Assembly (NCBI RefSeq): GCF_002205645.1
Contig: NZ_NIOF01000001.1
Coordinates: 372,001 to 436,000 of the forward strand
DNA length: 64,000 bases
Source of the DNA: Roseateles aquatilis
GTDB lineage: Bacteria > Pseudomonadota > Gammaproteobacteria > Burkholderiales > Burkholderiaceae_C
Direction: 5' to 3'
This document shows, piece after piece, positions 9,319 through 17,773 of this stretch. The notes under the pieces were generated by a model, which saw nothing but the letters and a program-made list of their open reading frames with translations, did not search any database and was not told the origin of the DNA. Each line of letters starts with the position of its first letter. The first letter of the stretch is position 1. The position numbers and the translations under genes were made by a program.

Positions 9319-9996
9319 ATGTCCCTCTGCCCTCCGACGATTGCCCCGCTTCGACCGCGCGAAAAGCTCCTTGCCCTGGGCGCCCCGGCCCTTGCCGACG
9401 CCGAGTTGCTCGCCCTCCTGCTGCGTACGGGCCTGCCTGGGCGTCCAGTCATGCGCATGGCGCAGGATCTGCTCGATGTCTCCGGCGGTTTCCGCGGCCT
9501 GCTGCGACAGGGGCCGGCCGTGCTGGAAGGCGTCAAGGGCCTCGGGCCCGCCAAACGCACGACGCTGCTGGCCGTGGTCGAGATGGCCCGTCGCGCGATG
9601 AACGAAGCGCTCAGACAGGCGCCGGTCTTCGAGCAGGCCGAGACCGTGCGCGCCTATCTGCGCCTGCAGTACGACTCGCTCGACGCCGAATGCTTCGCCG
9701 TGATGTTTCTCGACGTGCGTCATCGGCTCATCGCCCTGGAGACGATGTTCCAGGGCACCCTTTCCCATACCATTGTCCATCCCCGCGAGGTGGCGAAGCG
9801 CGCGATGAGCCTCAACGCCGCCGCCGTCGTCCTGGTCCACAACCACCCTTCCGGCCACACCGACCCGTCCCCCGAGGACATCGAGCTGACGCGCATGATG
9901 ATGCAAGCGCTGGCCCTGGTCGAGGTGAGGGTGCTGGACCATTTCATCGTCGGCGCGGGCGATGCCGTTTCGTTGACCGACCTGGGCTATCTGTGA
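9319..9996 (+). CDS. radC: RadC/JAMM-domain protein
   Basis: The 225-residue protein (ATG at 9319; a GTG at 9295 would add eight residues) has the two parts of the RadC family. An N-terminal helix-hairpin-helix region (LEGVKGLGPAKRTTLLAVVEM) is followed by a JAMM metalloprotease-like domain with the metal-binding motif HNHPSG at about residues 174-179 and downstream SPEDIELT. The old link to DNA repair is not well supported in the literature, and its biochemical role is unsettled. It is divergent from the FKBP-ispH pair. Its stop codon overlaps the GTG of the following Smr gene, so the two are translated from one mRNA. Confidence 0.93.
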   Translation: MSLCPPTIAPLRPREKLLALGAPALADAELLALLLRTGLPGRPVMRMAQDLLDVSGGFRGLLRQGPAVLEGVKGLGPAKRTTLLAVVEMARRAMNEALRQAPVFEQAETVRAYLRLQYDSLDAECFAVMFLDVRHRLIALETMFQGTLSHTIVHPREVAKRAMSLNAAAVVLVHNHPSGHTDPSPEDIELTRMMMQALALVEVRVLDHFIVGAGDAVSLTDLGYL

Positions 9997-10634
9997 CCGA
10001 CCGACTGCGCAGCCTGCAGGACCTGCAGACGCTGCACCGAGAACTGAAGCTCCGCCAGCGCGCGGAGGAAGAGCGCCGCGAACGCGAGGCCGCCGCCGCG
10101 CGCCTGCGCGAGCACGAGGCCCGCATCTTCGAGCACAGCGTCGGCGCCGTCGTGCCCCTGCCCGCCAGCAACCGGGTGATCCTGAACCGGGGCCGACCGG
10201 AGCCCGAGCCACGCCAGCGCGAGCTCGACGAGCAGATGGCGTGGCAGCAGGCGCTGTCGGACGATTTCGACGTCGACTCGCTGTTGGAGACCGACGAGTC
10301 GCTGTCGTTCCGCCGGCCGGAGATCTCGGCGGAATCGGTCCGCAAGCTGCGTCGCGGCCATTGGTCCCTGCAGGCGCAGATCGACCTGCACGGCCTGCGC
10401 CGCGACCAGGCACGCGAGGCGCTCGGCCAGTTCATCCACGACAGCGCGCGCCGCGGCCTGCGCTGCGTGCGCGTGGTCCATGGCAAGGGCAACGGCTCGC
10501 CCGGCAAGGAGCCGGTGCTGAAGGCACGCGTGCGGCGCTGGCTGGTGCAGAAGCAGGAGGTGCTGGCCTTCGTCCAGGCCCGCGCCAGCGATGGCGGCAG
10601 CGGCGCGCTGATGGTGCTGCTCAACGCCACGTGA
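9993..10634 (+). CDS. Smr-domain protein
   Basis: Translation starts at GTG 9993, overlapping the radC stop (GTGA). The 213-residue protein has a basic coiled-coil N-terminus (about residues 5-45, rich in Arg and Glu) and a C-terminal Smr domain. The domain shows the LDLHGL-type motif (IDLHGLRRDQAREAL) and the second conserved element as HGKGNGS. Smr domains, first seen at the end of MutS2, bind or nick DNA or RNA; proteins of this stand-alone type have been tied to RNA processing and ribosome rescue in other bacteria. Which applies here cannot be decided from sequence. Confidence 0.9.
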   Translation: MTDRLRSLQDLQTLHRELKLRQRAEEERREREAAAARLREHEARIFEHSVGAVVPLPASNRVILNRGRPEPEPRQRELDEQMAWQQALSDDFDVDSLLETDESLSFRRPEISAESVRKLRRGHWSLQAQIDLHGLRRDQAREALGQFIHDSARRGLRCVRVVHGKGNGSPGKEPVLKARVRRWLVQKQEVLAFVQARASDGGSGALMVLLNAT

Positions 10635-10927
10635 ACCGCCTGAATCGCTCGGTGCTTTGGCCGTCCGTGCGACGCCAGCGGTCGTCGCGCCCTTGGGTCC
10701 CACGAGCCGCTCGGGCTGCTCGGTACACGAGACCCAACGTCATAGGGTCGCGTTGCCGCGTCGGATCGGCCACGCGGGCTTTCCCTCCCTGCCCGTTCGC
10801 GTTGTTTTGCGGAACAGCCGGTTGCACGCCAGCGTCGGCCTGGCTAGTCTGACCTCACGCCGGCGTTGAGAACAGTTCGCACCAACCGCAATCACGCATC
10901 CATCGTCGCGATGGGGAGGGAATCCGC

Positions 10928-11617
10928 ATGTCCATGCACGTGTCTTCGACCTTGGCCCGCATCCACCCTGGCGTCAGCGGACGCCTGCACGCCCCGAGCT
11001 CCCGCACGACAGGGCTGGCGCTGGTCGCGCTGGTCCACGTGGCGATGGTCGCCGCGCTGATCAACGGGATGCATCGCCGCGCCGTGGAGGCGCCGCCGCC
11101 GATCGAAGTCCGCGCCATCAAGGACGACCCCAAGCCGCCGGAGCCGGTGGTGCGCGAGCTCTTCGAGCCGCCGCCCCAGCCCCTGCCCAAGGTCCTGACG
11201 GTGCCGGTCCCGGAGGTGCAGATCGACGCGCCCCTGCCCCCACCGACGATCCACGCCGAGGCAGCCATGGAGACGAAGAGCGATGGCCCCGTCACCACGA
11301 CGACTCGGCGGGAAGAGCCGACCACGGGAGCGCCGCCGCTGACCCGCGGAACGGTGACCCAGCCCGGCCTGGTCTGCACGTCGATGGGTGCGCCGGATCT
11401 GCCGGCGACGAACTGGAGCGGTGAAGCGGTGTTCCGCGCCGTCGCCGACGTGCAAGGCGGCCGGGTGGTGGCCGTGCAGATCCAGGCGCTCAGTTCGGGA
11501 CTGGACACGCGCACGCGGCGCTCCCTGTCCAACGCGATCGAGACCGCGCTGAAAACGCGCTACGTCTGCCCCGGCGAGCATCGTTTCCAGCAGGACTTCG
11601 CGTTCAAGATCGATTGA
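10928..11617 (+). CDS. TonB-like energy-transducer protein
   Basis: The 229-residue protein has a short basic N-terminus and one membrane helix at about residues 28-47 (LALVALVHVAMVAALI). A Pro/Glu/Val-rich periplasmic linker follows, beginning APPPIEVRAI. The C-terminal domain (about residues 145-229) holds two cysteines and the pattern AVFRAVADVQGGRVVAVQI. This is the TonB layout: inner-membrane anchor, extended linker and a C-terminal domain that contacts receptors. The C-terminal domain is diverged and exbB/exbD are not adjacent, so it may be a TonB paralogue with a special partner. A bidirectional hairpin closes the gene. Confidence 0.75.
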   Translation: MSMHVSSTLARIHPGVSGRLHAPSSRTTGLALVALVHVAMVAALINGMHRRAVEAPPPIEVRAIKDDPKPPEPVVRELFEPPPQPLPKVLTVPVPEVQIDAPLPPPTIHAEAAMETKSDGPVTTTTRREEPTTGAPPLTRGTVTQPGLVCTSMGAPDLPATNWSGEAVFRAVADVQGGRVVAVQIQALSSGLDTRTRRSLSNAIETALKTRYVCPGEHRFQQDFAFKID

Positions 11618-11675
11618 TCCCGCCCTGACCGCCCTGACCCCGCCTGGTCCAAGCGCCGGGCGCGCCCAGAAACAC

Positions 11676-11714
11676 CGAGGCGCCGCGACACGCATCACGC
11701 GTGTCCGGCGCCTT
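11676..11714. terminator. Bidirectional hairpin between convergent genes
   Basis: A long stem (AGGCGCC / GGCGCCT outside, GACACGC / GCGTGTC inside) has a 5-base loop and only short T-rich tails. It lies between the TonB-like gene and the convergent 141-residue gene and probably serves both. Confidence 0.65.
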
Positions 11715-11771
11715 GTCGTTCCAGGGTTCATCGTGCCCGGGCTTGGAGCCTGGGGGCCCGGAGTCCGAGGA

Positions 11772-12197
11772 TCAATGGAGCATCAGGCTCATGTGCGGCG
11801 AAGTCGGCGCGGTGAAGGCCATCAGCAGGCGCTCGGGCCGGAACTCGCCGACGGCCTCGACGCCCTGCCAATGTGTTTCGATCGCGTGCTCCAGGCCCTT
11901 CAGGACGCAGAAGGACATGAAGGCATGCTCCGCCTGATCCCCCTCGGCATCCACGTGCTGGAGCCGTACGCAAGCCGCGCGCAGGAAGTTCAGCATCTGG
12001 ATGGGGCTATCGGTGGTCGGGCAATACCCGGCGCAGACCTCGATGTCGTCGCGGGCATCGTCGGACAGCCACAGACGGCCGTCGTCGATCCGGACATGCA
12101 TCAGGTCGGGATTGGCGTCGATGCCGACCACATCGTCTTCGTAGAGCGTGAACATGATGGCCGGAACGGTAGACGATGCCGGCAAACCCGTGTTCAT
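11772..12197 (-). CDS. Conserved-looking hypothetical protein, 141 residues
   Basis: The protein is acidic, has no signal peptide or membrane segment, and looks like a globular cytoplasmic domain. It contains an ordered stretch (TLYEDDVVGIDANPDLMHVRIDDG), three cysteines (EVCAGYC, RAACVR) and a hydrophobic C-terminus. ATG 12197 is used; an internal ATG at 12155 (MFTLYEDD) may be the true start because the first 14 residues look unstructured. I do not recognise a family. It stands alone between a bidirectional hairpin and another minus-strand gene. Confidence 0.6.
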   Translation of the reverse strand: MNTGLPASSTVPAIMFTLYEDDVVGIDANPDLMHVRIDDGRLWLSDDARDDIEVCAGYCPTTDSPIQMLNFLRAACVRLQHVDAEGDQAEHAFMSFCVLKGLEHAIETHWQGVEAVGEFRPERLLMAFTAPTSPHMSLMLH

Positions 12198-12311
12198 CGC
12201 GTTCGCGTCGCCGCGGACGGCGACGTTAGATTTGCACGGAGCCCGGCGCGTTTACAACCGCCGAGGCTGATGCGCGGGTCGAGCGATGTGGGAGCGCGGT
12301 GAACGCCCGGC

Positions 12312-12542
12312 TCAGACGCGGTCCTGAACCGGCTCTTTCAGAGTTGGCGCGGAGGGGGCCGCACGGCTCCTCGTGATGCCCGGCGCCTGCATGACGAAAT
12401 ACGAGAGGATGAAAAGTAAGGCGGAGCCGAAGAAATGCCCCAGCGCCTCCTCCAGATTCGTCCTCAGCAACCCGATCCCGATCGTCACCCCGGATCCCGC
12501 GACGGCAGCCAACGCAATGGCCGCGACCTTCCAAACGAACAT
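12312..12542 (-). CDS. Small two-helix membrane protein, unknown
   Basis: The 76-residue protein has two predicted membrane helices (AAIALAAVAGSGVTIGIGLL and FFGSALLFILSYFVM) joined by a short acidic loop. Its polar Ser/Ala/Pro tail is probably cytoplasmic. The ATG is preceded by GGGAAG as a plausible ribosome-binding site and by an AT-rich stretch (TTGATACATAAAAAAT) that may contain its promoter. The family is not recognised. Confidence 0.6.
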   Translation of the reverse strand: MFVWKVAAIALAAVAGSGVTIGIGLLRTNLEEALGHFFGSALLFILSYFVMQAPGITRSRAAPSAPTLKEPVQDRV

Positions 12543-12699
12543 CTTCCCAGCCCGATTTTTTATGTATCAAGACTGTAACCATCGAAGATGACCATCGGCT
12601 ACGGGATGACACGGATCCTTGCGGCATTTCGCGGGTCGACGCCGACGATTTGATGCGCCATCGACAGCGGGACGCCGGTGCCGGGCCGGCGCTGCACCC

Positions 12700-13122
12700 T
12701 CACACGTTGCGCATCCAATCCGCCGTATTGGCGAACGACGCCGCCAGCCGGCGCTGCAACTCGACGTCGAGCTCGCATTCCACCATCGCCTGTGTCATCG
12801 CGCTCATCCACTGGTCGCGCTCGGCGATGCCGATGCGGTAGGGCATGTGTCGCGCGCGCAGGCGCGGATGGCCGAAGCGCTCGACGAAGTGGTCCGGGCC
12901 GCCCAACCAGCCGCACAGGAACCAGAACAGCTTGTCCCGCGAGCCGTCCAGCGTCGTCGGATGGATGGCGCGCAGCTGCGCGAAGCGCGGCTCCAGGTCC
13001 ATCAGGTCGTAGAAGCGGTCGACGAGGCGCCGCACCGCGTCCTCGCCGCCGACCCAGTCGAACGGCGTGGCGGGGGCCGCGGAGCCGGCGCCTCCGGTCG
13101 GGGTGTCTTGGGGTTCGGACAT
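12700..13122 (-). CDS. Group II truncated hemoglobin
   Basis: The 140-residue protein has a disordered Gly/Ala-rich N-terminus of about 20 residues and then a 2-on-2 globin fold. Key positions of trHbO-type globins are present: Tyr38 of the FYDL segment (B10), proximal His92 in RARHMPY (F8) and Trp105 in RDQWM (G8). The conserved ERFGHPRLRARH block is diagnostic of group II. These heme proteins bind O2 or NO in the cytoplasm and are linked to redox or nitrosative stress. It is apparently monocistronic. Confidence 0.93.
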   Translation of the reverse strand: MSEPQDTPTGGAGSAAPATPFDWVGGEDAVRRLVDRFYDLMDLEPRFAQLRAIHPTTLDGSRDKLFWFLCGWLGGPDHFVERFGHPRLRARHMPYRIGIAERDQWMSAMTQAMVECELDVELQRRLAASFANTADWMRNV

Positions 13123-13227
13123 GCGGGAAGACGGCGCGAACGCGCCCGAGGGAAGGAGGAGGACTGGGGATGCGAAAGGGGAGCGGCGACGGATGGGAAA
13201 CGCGCACCCGACCGGCCGCGGGTGGCC

Positions 13228-14040
13228 TCAGGGCCGCGCGGCGCCCTGCTCCAGCAGCTTGGTCGCCAGGCCGCGGATCGACTGAGCAGCGTCGCAGCCG
13301 GGATAGTGTTCCAGCAGCAGTTGCCGCTTGAGCACGGCCTGCCGGACCATCGGATCGTTCTTCACCTCGCCCAGCAACTCCAGCTTGAAGGCCTGCCCGG
13401 GCGACGGCTCGATGAAGCGCTGCAGCACCTGCTGCAGTTGGCCGCAGATCAGTTTGCCCTCGCCGGGCCGGTTGGCCTGGTTGAGGATCAGGTACACCTC
13501 GCGGCGCTCCTGCTGCGTCGCCAGCACCTTGATGGTGGCGTAGGCGTCAGTCAGCGACGTCGGCTCGGGCGTCGCGACGACGAGCACGTCATGCGCCATC
13601 GACACCGCGAACAGCACCACGTCCGAGATCCCGGCGCCGGTGTCCAGCAGCACGTAGTCGAATCGCGGGCGCACCACCTCGAGGATGTGCAGCAGCTTGT
13701 CCCGCACGTCCGGCGTCAGGCGCGAGTACTCCACCATGCCCGACCCCGCCAGCAGCACGTGGAAGCCGCCCGGCGCCGGCAGGATCGCCTGCTCCAGCGT
13801 GCAGCGCTCGGTGAAGACATCGTGCAGCGTCAGCTTGGGGTGCAGGTTCAGCACCACGTCGAGGTTGGCCAGGCCCAGGTCGGCATCCAGCACCAGCACG
13901 CGCTCGCCGCGCGCGGCCAGGGCCGCCGCCAGATTGGCGGTCACGAACGTCTTGCCCACGCCGCCCTTGCCGCTCGTGACGGCCAAGGTGCGCGCGCCTG
14001 CGCGGGCTTTCGATGCAGCAGGAGCTGTTGTCATGCTCAT
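13228..14040 (-). CDS. flhG: MinD/ParA-family ATPase, FlhG (FleN)-like
   Basis: The 270-residue protein has a deviant Walker A motif SGKGGVGKT at residues 23-31. It also has the MinD-type segments VLVLDADLGLANLDVVL and FDYVLLDTGAGISDVVL. FlhG counts and places flagella together with FlhF and the flagellar master regulator. The assignment over MinD or a generic ParA rests on the DADLGLANLDVVL pattern and on the neighbours: it overlaps a diguanylate cyclase (ATGA) and is divergent from chemotaxis genes. FlhF is not in the window and no C-terminal MinD membrane helix is obvious. Symbol confidence is moderate. Confidence 0.8.
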   Translation of the reverse strand: MSMTTAPAASKARAGARTLAVTSGKGGVGKTFVTANLAAALAARGERVLVLDADLGLANLDVVLNLHPKLTLHDVFTERCTLEQAILPAPGGFHVLLAGSGMVEYSRLTPDVRDKLLHILEVVRPRFDYVLLDTGAGISDVVLFAVSMAHDVLVVATPEPTSLTDAYATIKVLATQQERREVYLILNQANRPGEGKLICGQLQQVLQRFIEPSPGQAFKLELLGEVKNDPMVRQAVLKRQLLLEHYPGCDAAQSIRGLATKLLEQGAARP

Positions 14041-14756
14041 TCACTATCCTGTTGCGTTACTGCGAACAACAAGCCTTTTTCCTCGGCGCTGACCAGCGAG
14101 TCGACATGACTCTCCAGGCAGGCGCGATTGCGGCCCTCGGCCTTGGCACGATAAAGCTGACGATCGGCCCGCTCCGTCCAGATCAGGGTGGACGACCGCA
14201 CCCACTGGGGCGCGAACGCCCCGCCGATGCTGATCGTGCAAGTCAGCGGCGGCTGGCCATTGCCAACGCTGACGGCCAGTTCCTGCACCCGCTGACGGAT
14301 GCGTTCCGCGACGGTCACGCCCACCGACGTGGGGCAGTTGGGCAGGATGATGGCGAACTCCTCGCCACCGATCCGCGCCACCGTGTCCATCGGCCGCACC
14401 GTCTGCCCGATCGACTGGGCGACCGCGCGGATCACCTGGTCGCCGGCGGCATGACCGTGCGTGTCGTTGACCGCCTTGAAGTGGTCGATGTCCAGCACCA
14501 GCAGCAGCGCCGGCTCGCCGGACCGCGCGACGCGATCGACCTCGCGGGCCAGCGCCATTTCGAAGCTGCGGCGGTTGACCAGCCCGGTCAACGCATCCTT
14601 GCTGGAGAGGTCGCACAGCGCGTCCAGGATCCCCTGCAGCCAGGCCTCCGAGTACGGCTCCGCGTCGGGCAGCATCGCCCCGGCCTGCTGCAGCAGCTGC
14701 AGGGCCAGGTCCAGGCGCAAGCGATGCGCGGCAATGAGACTTTGCGGATGTTCCAA
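14037..14756 (-). CDS. Diguanylate cyclase (GGDEF) with intact I-site
   Basis: The 239-residue protein starts at TTG 14756; an in-frame TAG shortly upstream limits the choice. It has a short helical N-terminus and a C-terminal GGDEF domain. The active site is GGEEF at residues 130-134, and the product-inhibition motif RxxD is present as RPMD at the correct 5-residue distance. Metal-binding D89 and D91 lie in LVLDIDHFK. It should therefore make c-di-GMP and be subject to feedback control. No membrane segment or sensor domain is evident. Its stop overlaps the flhG start, coupling c-di-GMP synthesis to a flagellar placement ATPase. Confidence 0.9.
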   Translation of the reverse strand: MEHPQSLIAAHRLRLDLALQLLQQAGAMLPDAEPYSEAWLQGILDALCDLSSKDALTGLVNRRSFEMALAREVDRVARSGEPALLLVLDIDHFKAVNDTHGHAAGDQVIRAVAQSIGQTVRPMDTVARIGGEEFAIILPNCPTSVGVTVAERIRQRVQELAVSVGNGQPPLTCTISIGGAFAPQWVRSSTLIWTERADRQLYRAKAEGRNRACLESHVDSLVSAEEKGLLFAVTQQDSE

Positions 14757-14940
14757 GGCGACGAACTCAATTTCCGGCGCAGTCTAGCTTGCTTACCCCT
14801 CGAATGAGGTCGCATAAAAGGCGGGGTTCCCCCACCTCTTTCACACATCAAATGCGCGTCTAGCGCTGAAACTAGCTATTGCCGACAATGGCGACCACCC
14901 GGTGCTCCGGCATCTCACCTTCGAAGAACTCCAATAGCCC

Positions 14941-15810
14941 ATGCGCCCAGGTCAACCGGCCCCCCTCCCGGCCTCGTCGCCCGTCGAGGCGATCGATCAC
15001 GAGTTCAGCTTCAGCCGGGCCGACTTCGATCGGGTGCGGCAATTGATCTACCAGCACGCCGGCATCTCGCTGCACGACGGCAAGCATGCGATGGTCTACA
15101 GCCGCCTGTCGCGCCGGCTGCGCGACACCGGCCACAAGAGCTTCGCCAGCTACCTGCAATGGCTGGAAGGCGTGACCGGGCCGCAAGGGGACCAGGAGTG
15201 GCAGGAATTCGTCAACTGCCTGACGACCAACCTGACCTCGTTCTTCCGCGAGGAACACCATTTCCACGCCCTCACCGAGGACCTCAAGACGCTGACCGGC
15301 AAGCCGCTGCGCATCTGGTGCTGCGCGGCGTCGACCGGCGAGGAGCCCTACTCCATCGCCATGACCTGCCAGGAGGCGCTGGGCTCGGGCGGCGGCGTGC
15401 AGATCATCTCCAGCGACATCGACACCAATGTGCTCAACACCGCGCGCCGCGGCGTCTACGCGGGCGAGTCGCGCGGGTTGTCACCGCAGCGTCTGCGCCA
15501 ATTCTTCCTCAAGGGCACCGGCGCCAACGAGGGCCGCATCCGCGTCAAGCCCGATCTGGCGCGCATGATCGAGTTCCGCCCGTTGAACCTGATGGACGCG
15601 ACCTGGTCGCTGGGCGAGCCCTTCCACATCGTGTTCTGCCGCAACGTCATGATCTATTTCGACGCCCCCACGCAGCGCAAGGTGCTGGAGCGCATCCACA
15701 AGGTGATGCGTCCGGGCGGCCTGCTGTTCGTCGGGCATTCCGAGAACTTCACCGACTCCCGCGATCTGTTCCGGCTGCGCGGCAAGACGATCTACGAGCG
15801 CGTCGGCTGA
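14941..15810 (+). CDS. cheR: Chemotaxis protein methyltransferase CheR
   Basis: CheR methylates glutamates of chemoreceptors using S-adenosylmethionine. The 289-residue protein has the all-helical N-terminal domain (FSFSRADFDRVRQLIYQHAG) and the methyltransferase domain with the SAM-binding STGEEPYSIAM and the family signature FCRNVMIYFD. It heads the run cheR-cheD-cheB on the plus strand, with gaps of 58 and 99 bp. The kinase CheA, CheW and receptors are not in the window. It is divergent from the diguanylate cyclase-flhG pair. Confidence 0.96.
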   Translation: MRPGQPAPLPASSPVEAIDHEFSFSRADFDRVRQLIYQHAGISLHDGKHAMVYSRLSRRLRDTGHKSFASYLQWLEGVTGPQGDQEWQEFVNCLTTNLTSFFREEHHFHALTEDLKTLTGKPLRIWCCAASTGEEPYSIAMTCQEALGSGGGVQIISSDIDTNVLNTARRGVYAGESRGLSPQRLRQFFLKGTGANEGRIRVKPDLARMIEFRPLNLMDATWSLGEPFHIVFCRNVMIYFDAPTQRKVLERIHKVMRPGGLLFVGHSENFTDSRDLFRLRGKTIYERVG

Positions 15811-15868
15811 GCGCGCCGCTCGCCAGGCCCGCCGATCCGATCGACCTCTCACAAGCATTCCACACCCC

Positions 15869-16540
15869 ATGACCCTGCCCTCCGCCTCCTCCGCCATGCA
15901 GCAAAGCGCGGCGCTGGCCAGCGCCGGCGCGGCGCGCGTGGCCCAGCTCAAGTCGGTGACGCGCAAGACCGGCGAGGCCTCGTTCTTCTTCTACGAGGCG
16001 CACTTCAAGAACGCCGCCGTCAAGGTGCTGCCCGGCGAGTACTTCGTCGACAACGACGACCTGCTGGTGATGACCACGCTGGGCTCCTGCATCGCCGCCT
16101 GCCTGTGGGATCGCCACGCGCAGATCGGCGGCATGAACCACTTCATGCTGCCCGAGGGCCATGGCGACTCGGGCCGTTACGGCTCGTACGCGATGGAGTT
16201 GCTGATCAACGAGATGATGAAGCGCGGCGCCTCCAAGAACCGCATGGAGGCGAAGATCTTCGGCGGCGGGGCCGTCATCTCCGGCATGAACACCATCAAC
16301 GTCGGCGAGCGCAACACCAACTTCGTCATCGACTTCCTGAAGCTGGAGCGCATCCCCATCGTGTCCAAGGACGTGATGGACGTGTACCCGCGCAAGGTGT
16401 GCTTCCTGCCCAAGAGCGGCAAGGCGATGGTCAAGCGCCTGGCCCCGACCAACACCGACGCGCTGGTGCAGCAGGACAAGGCGGCCGCGCAGCGCGCCCA
16501 GCCGGTGGCCAGCAGCGGCGGCTCGATCGACCTGTTCTGA
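15869..16540 (+). CDS. cheD: Chemoreceptor glutamine deamidase CheD
   Basis: CheD deamidates glutamine side chains of chemoreceptors so they become methylation sites. The 223-residue protein shows the family core: TTLGSCIAACLWD with the catalytic Cys, GGMNHFMLP with the catalytic His, and KIFGGGAVISGMN. It has extra low-complexity tails: about 35 residues at the N-terminus and an Ala/Gln/Ser-rich C-terminal stretch. It lies between cheR and cheB and is probably co-transcribed. A pair of 13-bp direct repeats separates it from cheB. Confidence 0.95.
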   Translation: MTLPSASSAMQQSAALASAGAARVAQLKSVTRKTGEASFFFYEAHFKNAAVKVLPGEYFVDNDDLLVMTTLGSCIAACLWDRHAQIGGMNHFMLPEGHGDSGRYGSYAMELLINEMMKRGASKNRMEAKIFGGGAVISGMNTINVGERNTNFVIDFLKLERIPIVSKDVMDVYPRKVCFLPKSGKAMVKRLAPTNTDALVQQDKAAAQRAQPVASSGGSIDLF

Positions 16541-16580
16541 CCGACGCCTTCGACCGTCGAGAGTCGACCGTCCAGAGCCG

Positions 16581-16607
16581 ACATTCGAGATCCAACATTC
16601 AAGATCC
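16581..16607 (+). repeat. Two tandem 13-bp repeats between cheD and cheB
   Basis: ACATTCGAGATCC and ACATTCAAGATCC occur 14 bp apart with one mismatch. The flanks (16548-16580) carry looser echoes such as GACCGTCGAGAGTCGACCGTC. The function is unknown; it may be a spacer duplication or a binding site in the leader of cheB. Confidence 0.6.
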
Positions 16608-16639
16608 GGGACGACCGCAGTACCGAGGAGTAAAGACAT

Positions 16640-17746
16640 ATGGCCAAGACCACCGTCGTCGTGGTGGATGACTCGGCGCTCGTGCGCAGCATCCTGACCG
16701 AGATCATCAACCGGCAGCCCGACATGCAATGCATCGGCGCCGCCAGCGACCCGCTCGCCGCGCGCGAGATGATCCGCAACCTGAATCCGGACGTGATCAC
16801 GCTGGACGTCGAGATGCCCAAGATGGACGGGCTCGACTTCCTGCAGCGCCTGATGCGCCTGCGACCGATGCCGGTCGTGATGGTGTCGACGCTGACCGAG
16901 CGCGGCGCCGAGGTCACGCTCAAGGCGCTGGAGCTGGGAGCGGTGGACTTCGTCGCCAAGCCCAAGATCGGCGTCGCCGACGGCATCCGCGGGCTGGCGC
17001 AGGACATCACCGACAAGATCCGCATCGCGTCCAAGGCGCAGATCCGCCGCCTGCACACGGCCGCTCCGGCCTCCGGGGCGCCGGCCACGGGCGGCGCCAC
17101 CCCGCCGCTCAAGCCCGCCGCGCCGATCGCGAGCCTGGGCCGCTTGTCGACCGAGAAGATCATCTTCATCGGCGCCTCCACCGGCGGCACCGAGGCGACC
17201 AAGGACGTGCTGATCAACCTGCCGGCCGACTGCCCCGCGGTCTGCATCACGCAGCACATGCCGCCGGGCTTCACGCGCAGCTACGCGGCGCGGCTGGACG
17301 GCCTGTGCAAGATCCGCGTCAAGGAAGCGCAGGACGGCGAGCGCATCCTGCCCGGCCACGGCTACATCGCACCAGGCGGCATGCACTTCAGCGTGGAGCG
17401 CTCCGGCGCCAACTACATCGCCCGCGTGCAGGACGGCGAACCGGTGAACCGGCACAAGCCGTCGGTCGAGGTGCTGTTCAACTCGGCGGCGCGCGTCGTC
17501 GGCCAGAACGCGCTGGGCATCATGCTGACCGGCATGGGCGCGGACGGCGCCAAGGCGATGAAGACGATGAAGGACGCCGGCGCCTACAACCTGGTGCAGG
17601 ACGAGGCGACCTGCGTCGTCTTCGGCATGCCGCGCGAGGCCATCAACGCCGGAGCCGCCGACGAGGTGCTGCCGCTGCAGCAGATCGCCACCCGGCTGAT
17701 CGAGCGGCTGCGCAGCACGGCGGGCCTGTCGATGAACCGCGTCTGA
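16640..17746 (+). CDS. cheB: Chemotaxis response regulator protein-glutamate methylesterase CheB
   Basis: The 368-residue protein is a receiver domain joined to a methylesterase. The receiver has the acidic pocket DD at residues 10-11, phospho-acceptor D56 (LDVEMP) and Lys in FVAKPK. A Pro/Ala-rich linker spans about residues 140-168. The esterase carries the catalytic triad S180 (GASTGGTE), H206 (TQHMPPGF) and D302 (TGMGADG). It removes receptor methyl groups after phosphorylation by CheA. A strong ribosome-binding site (CGAGGAGTAAAG) precedes the ATG. It ends the che cluster and meets the SnoaL-like gene convergently. Confidence 0.97.
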   Translation: MAKTTVVVVDDSALVRSILTEIINRQPDMQCIGAASDPLAAREMIRNLNPDVITLDVEMPKMDGLDFLQRLMRLRPMPVVMVSTLTERGAEVTLKALELGAVDFVAKPKIGVADGIRGLAQDITDKIRIASKAQIRRLHTAAPASGAPATGGATPPLKPAAPIASLGRLSTEKIIFIGASTGGTEATKDVLINLPADCPAVCITQHMPPGFTRSYAARLDGLCKIRVKEAQDGERILPGHGYIAPGGMHFSVERSGANYIARVQDGEPVNRHKPSVEVLFNSAARVVGQNALGIMLTGMGADGAKAMKTMKDAGAYNLVQDEATCVVFGMPREAINAGAADEVLPLQQIATRLIERLRSTAGLSMNRV

Positions 17747-17773
17747 TTGACGGACCGACGCGGCATCGGCGCG

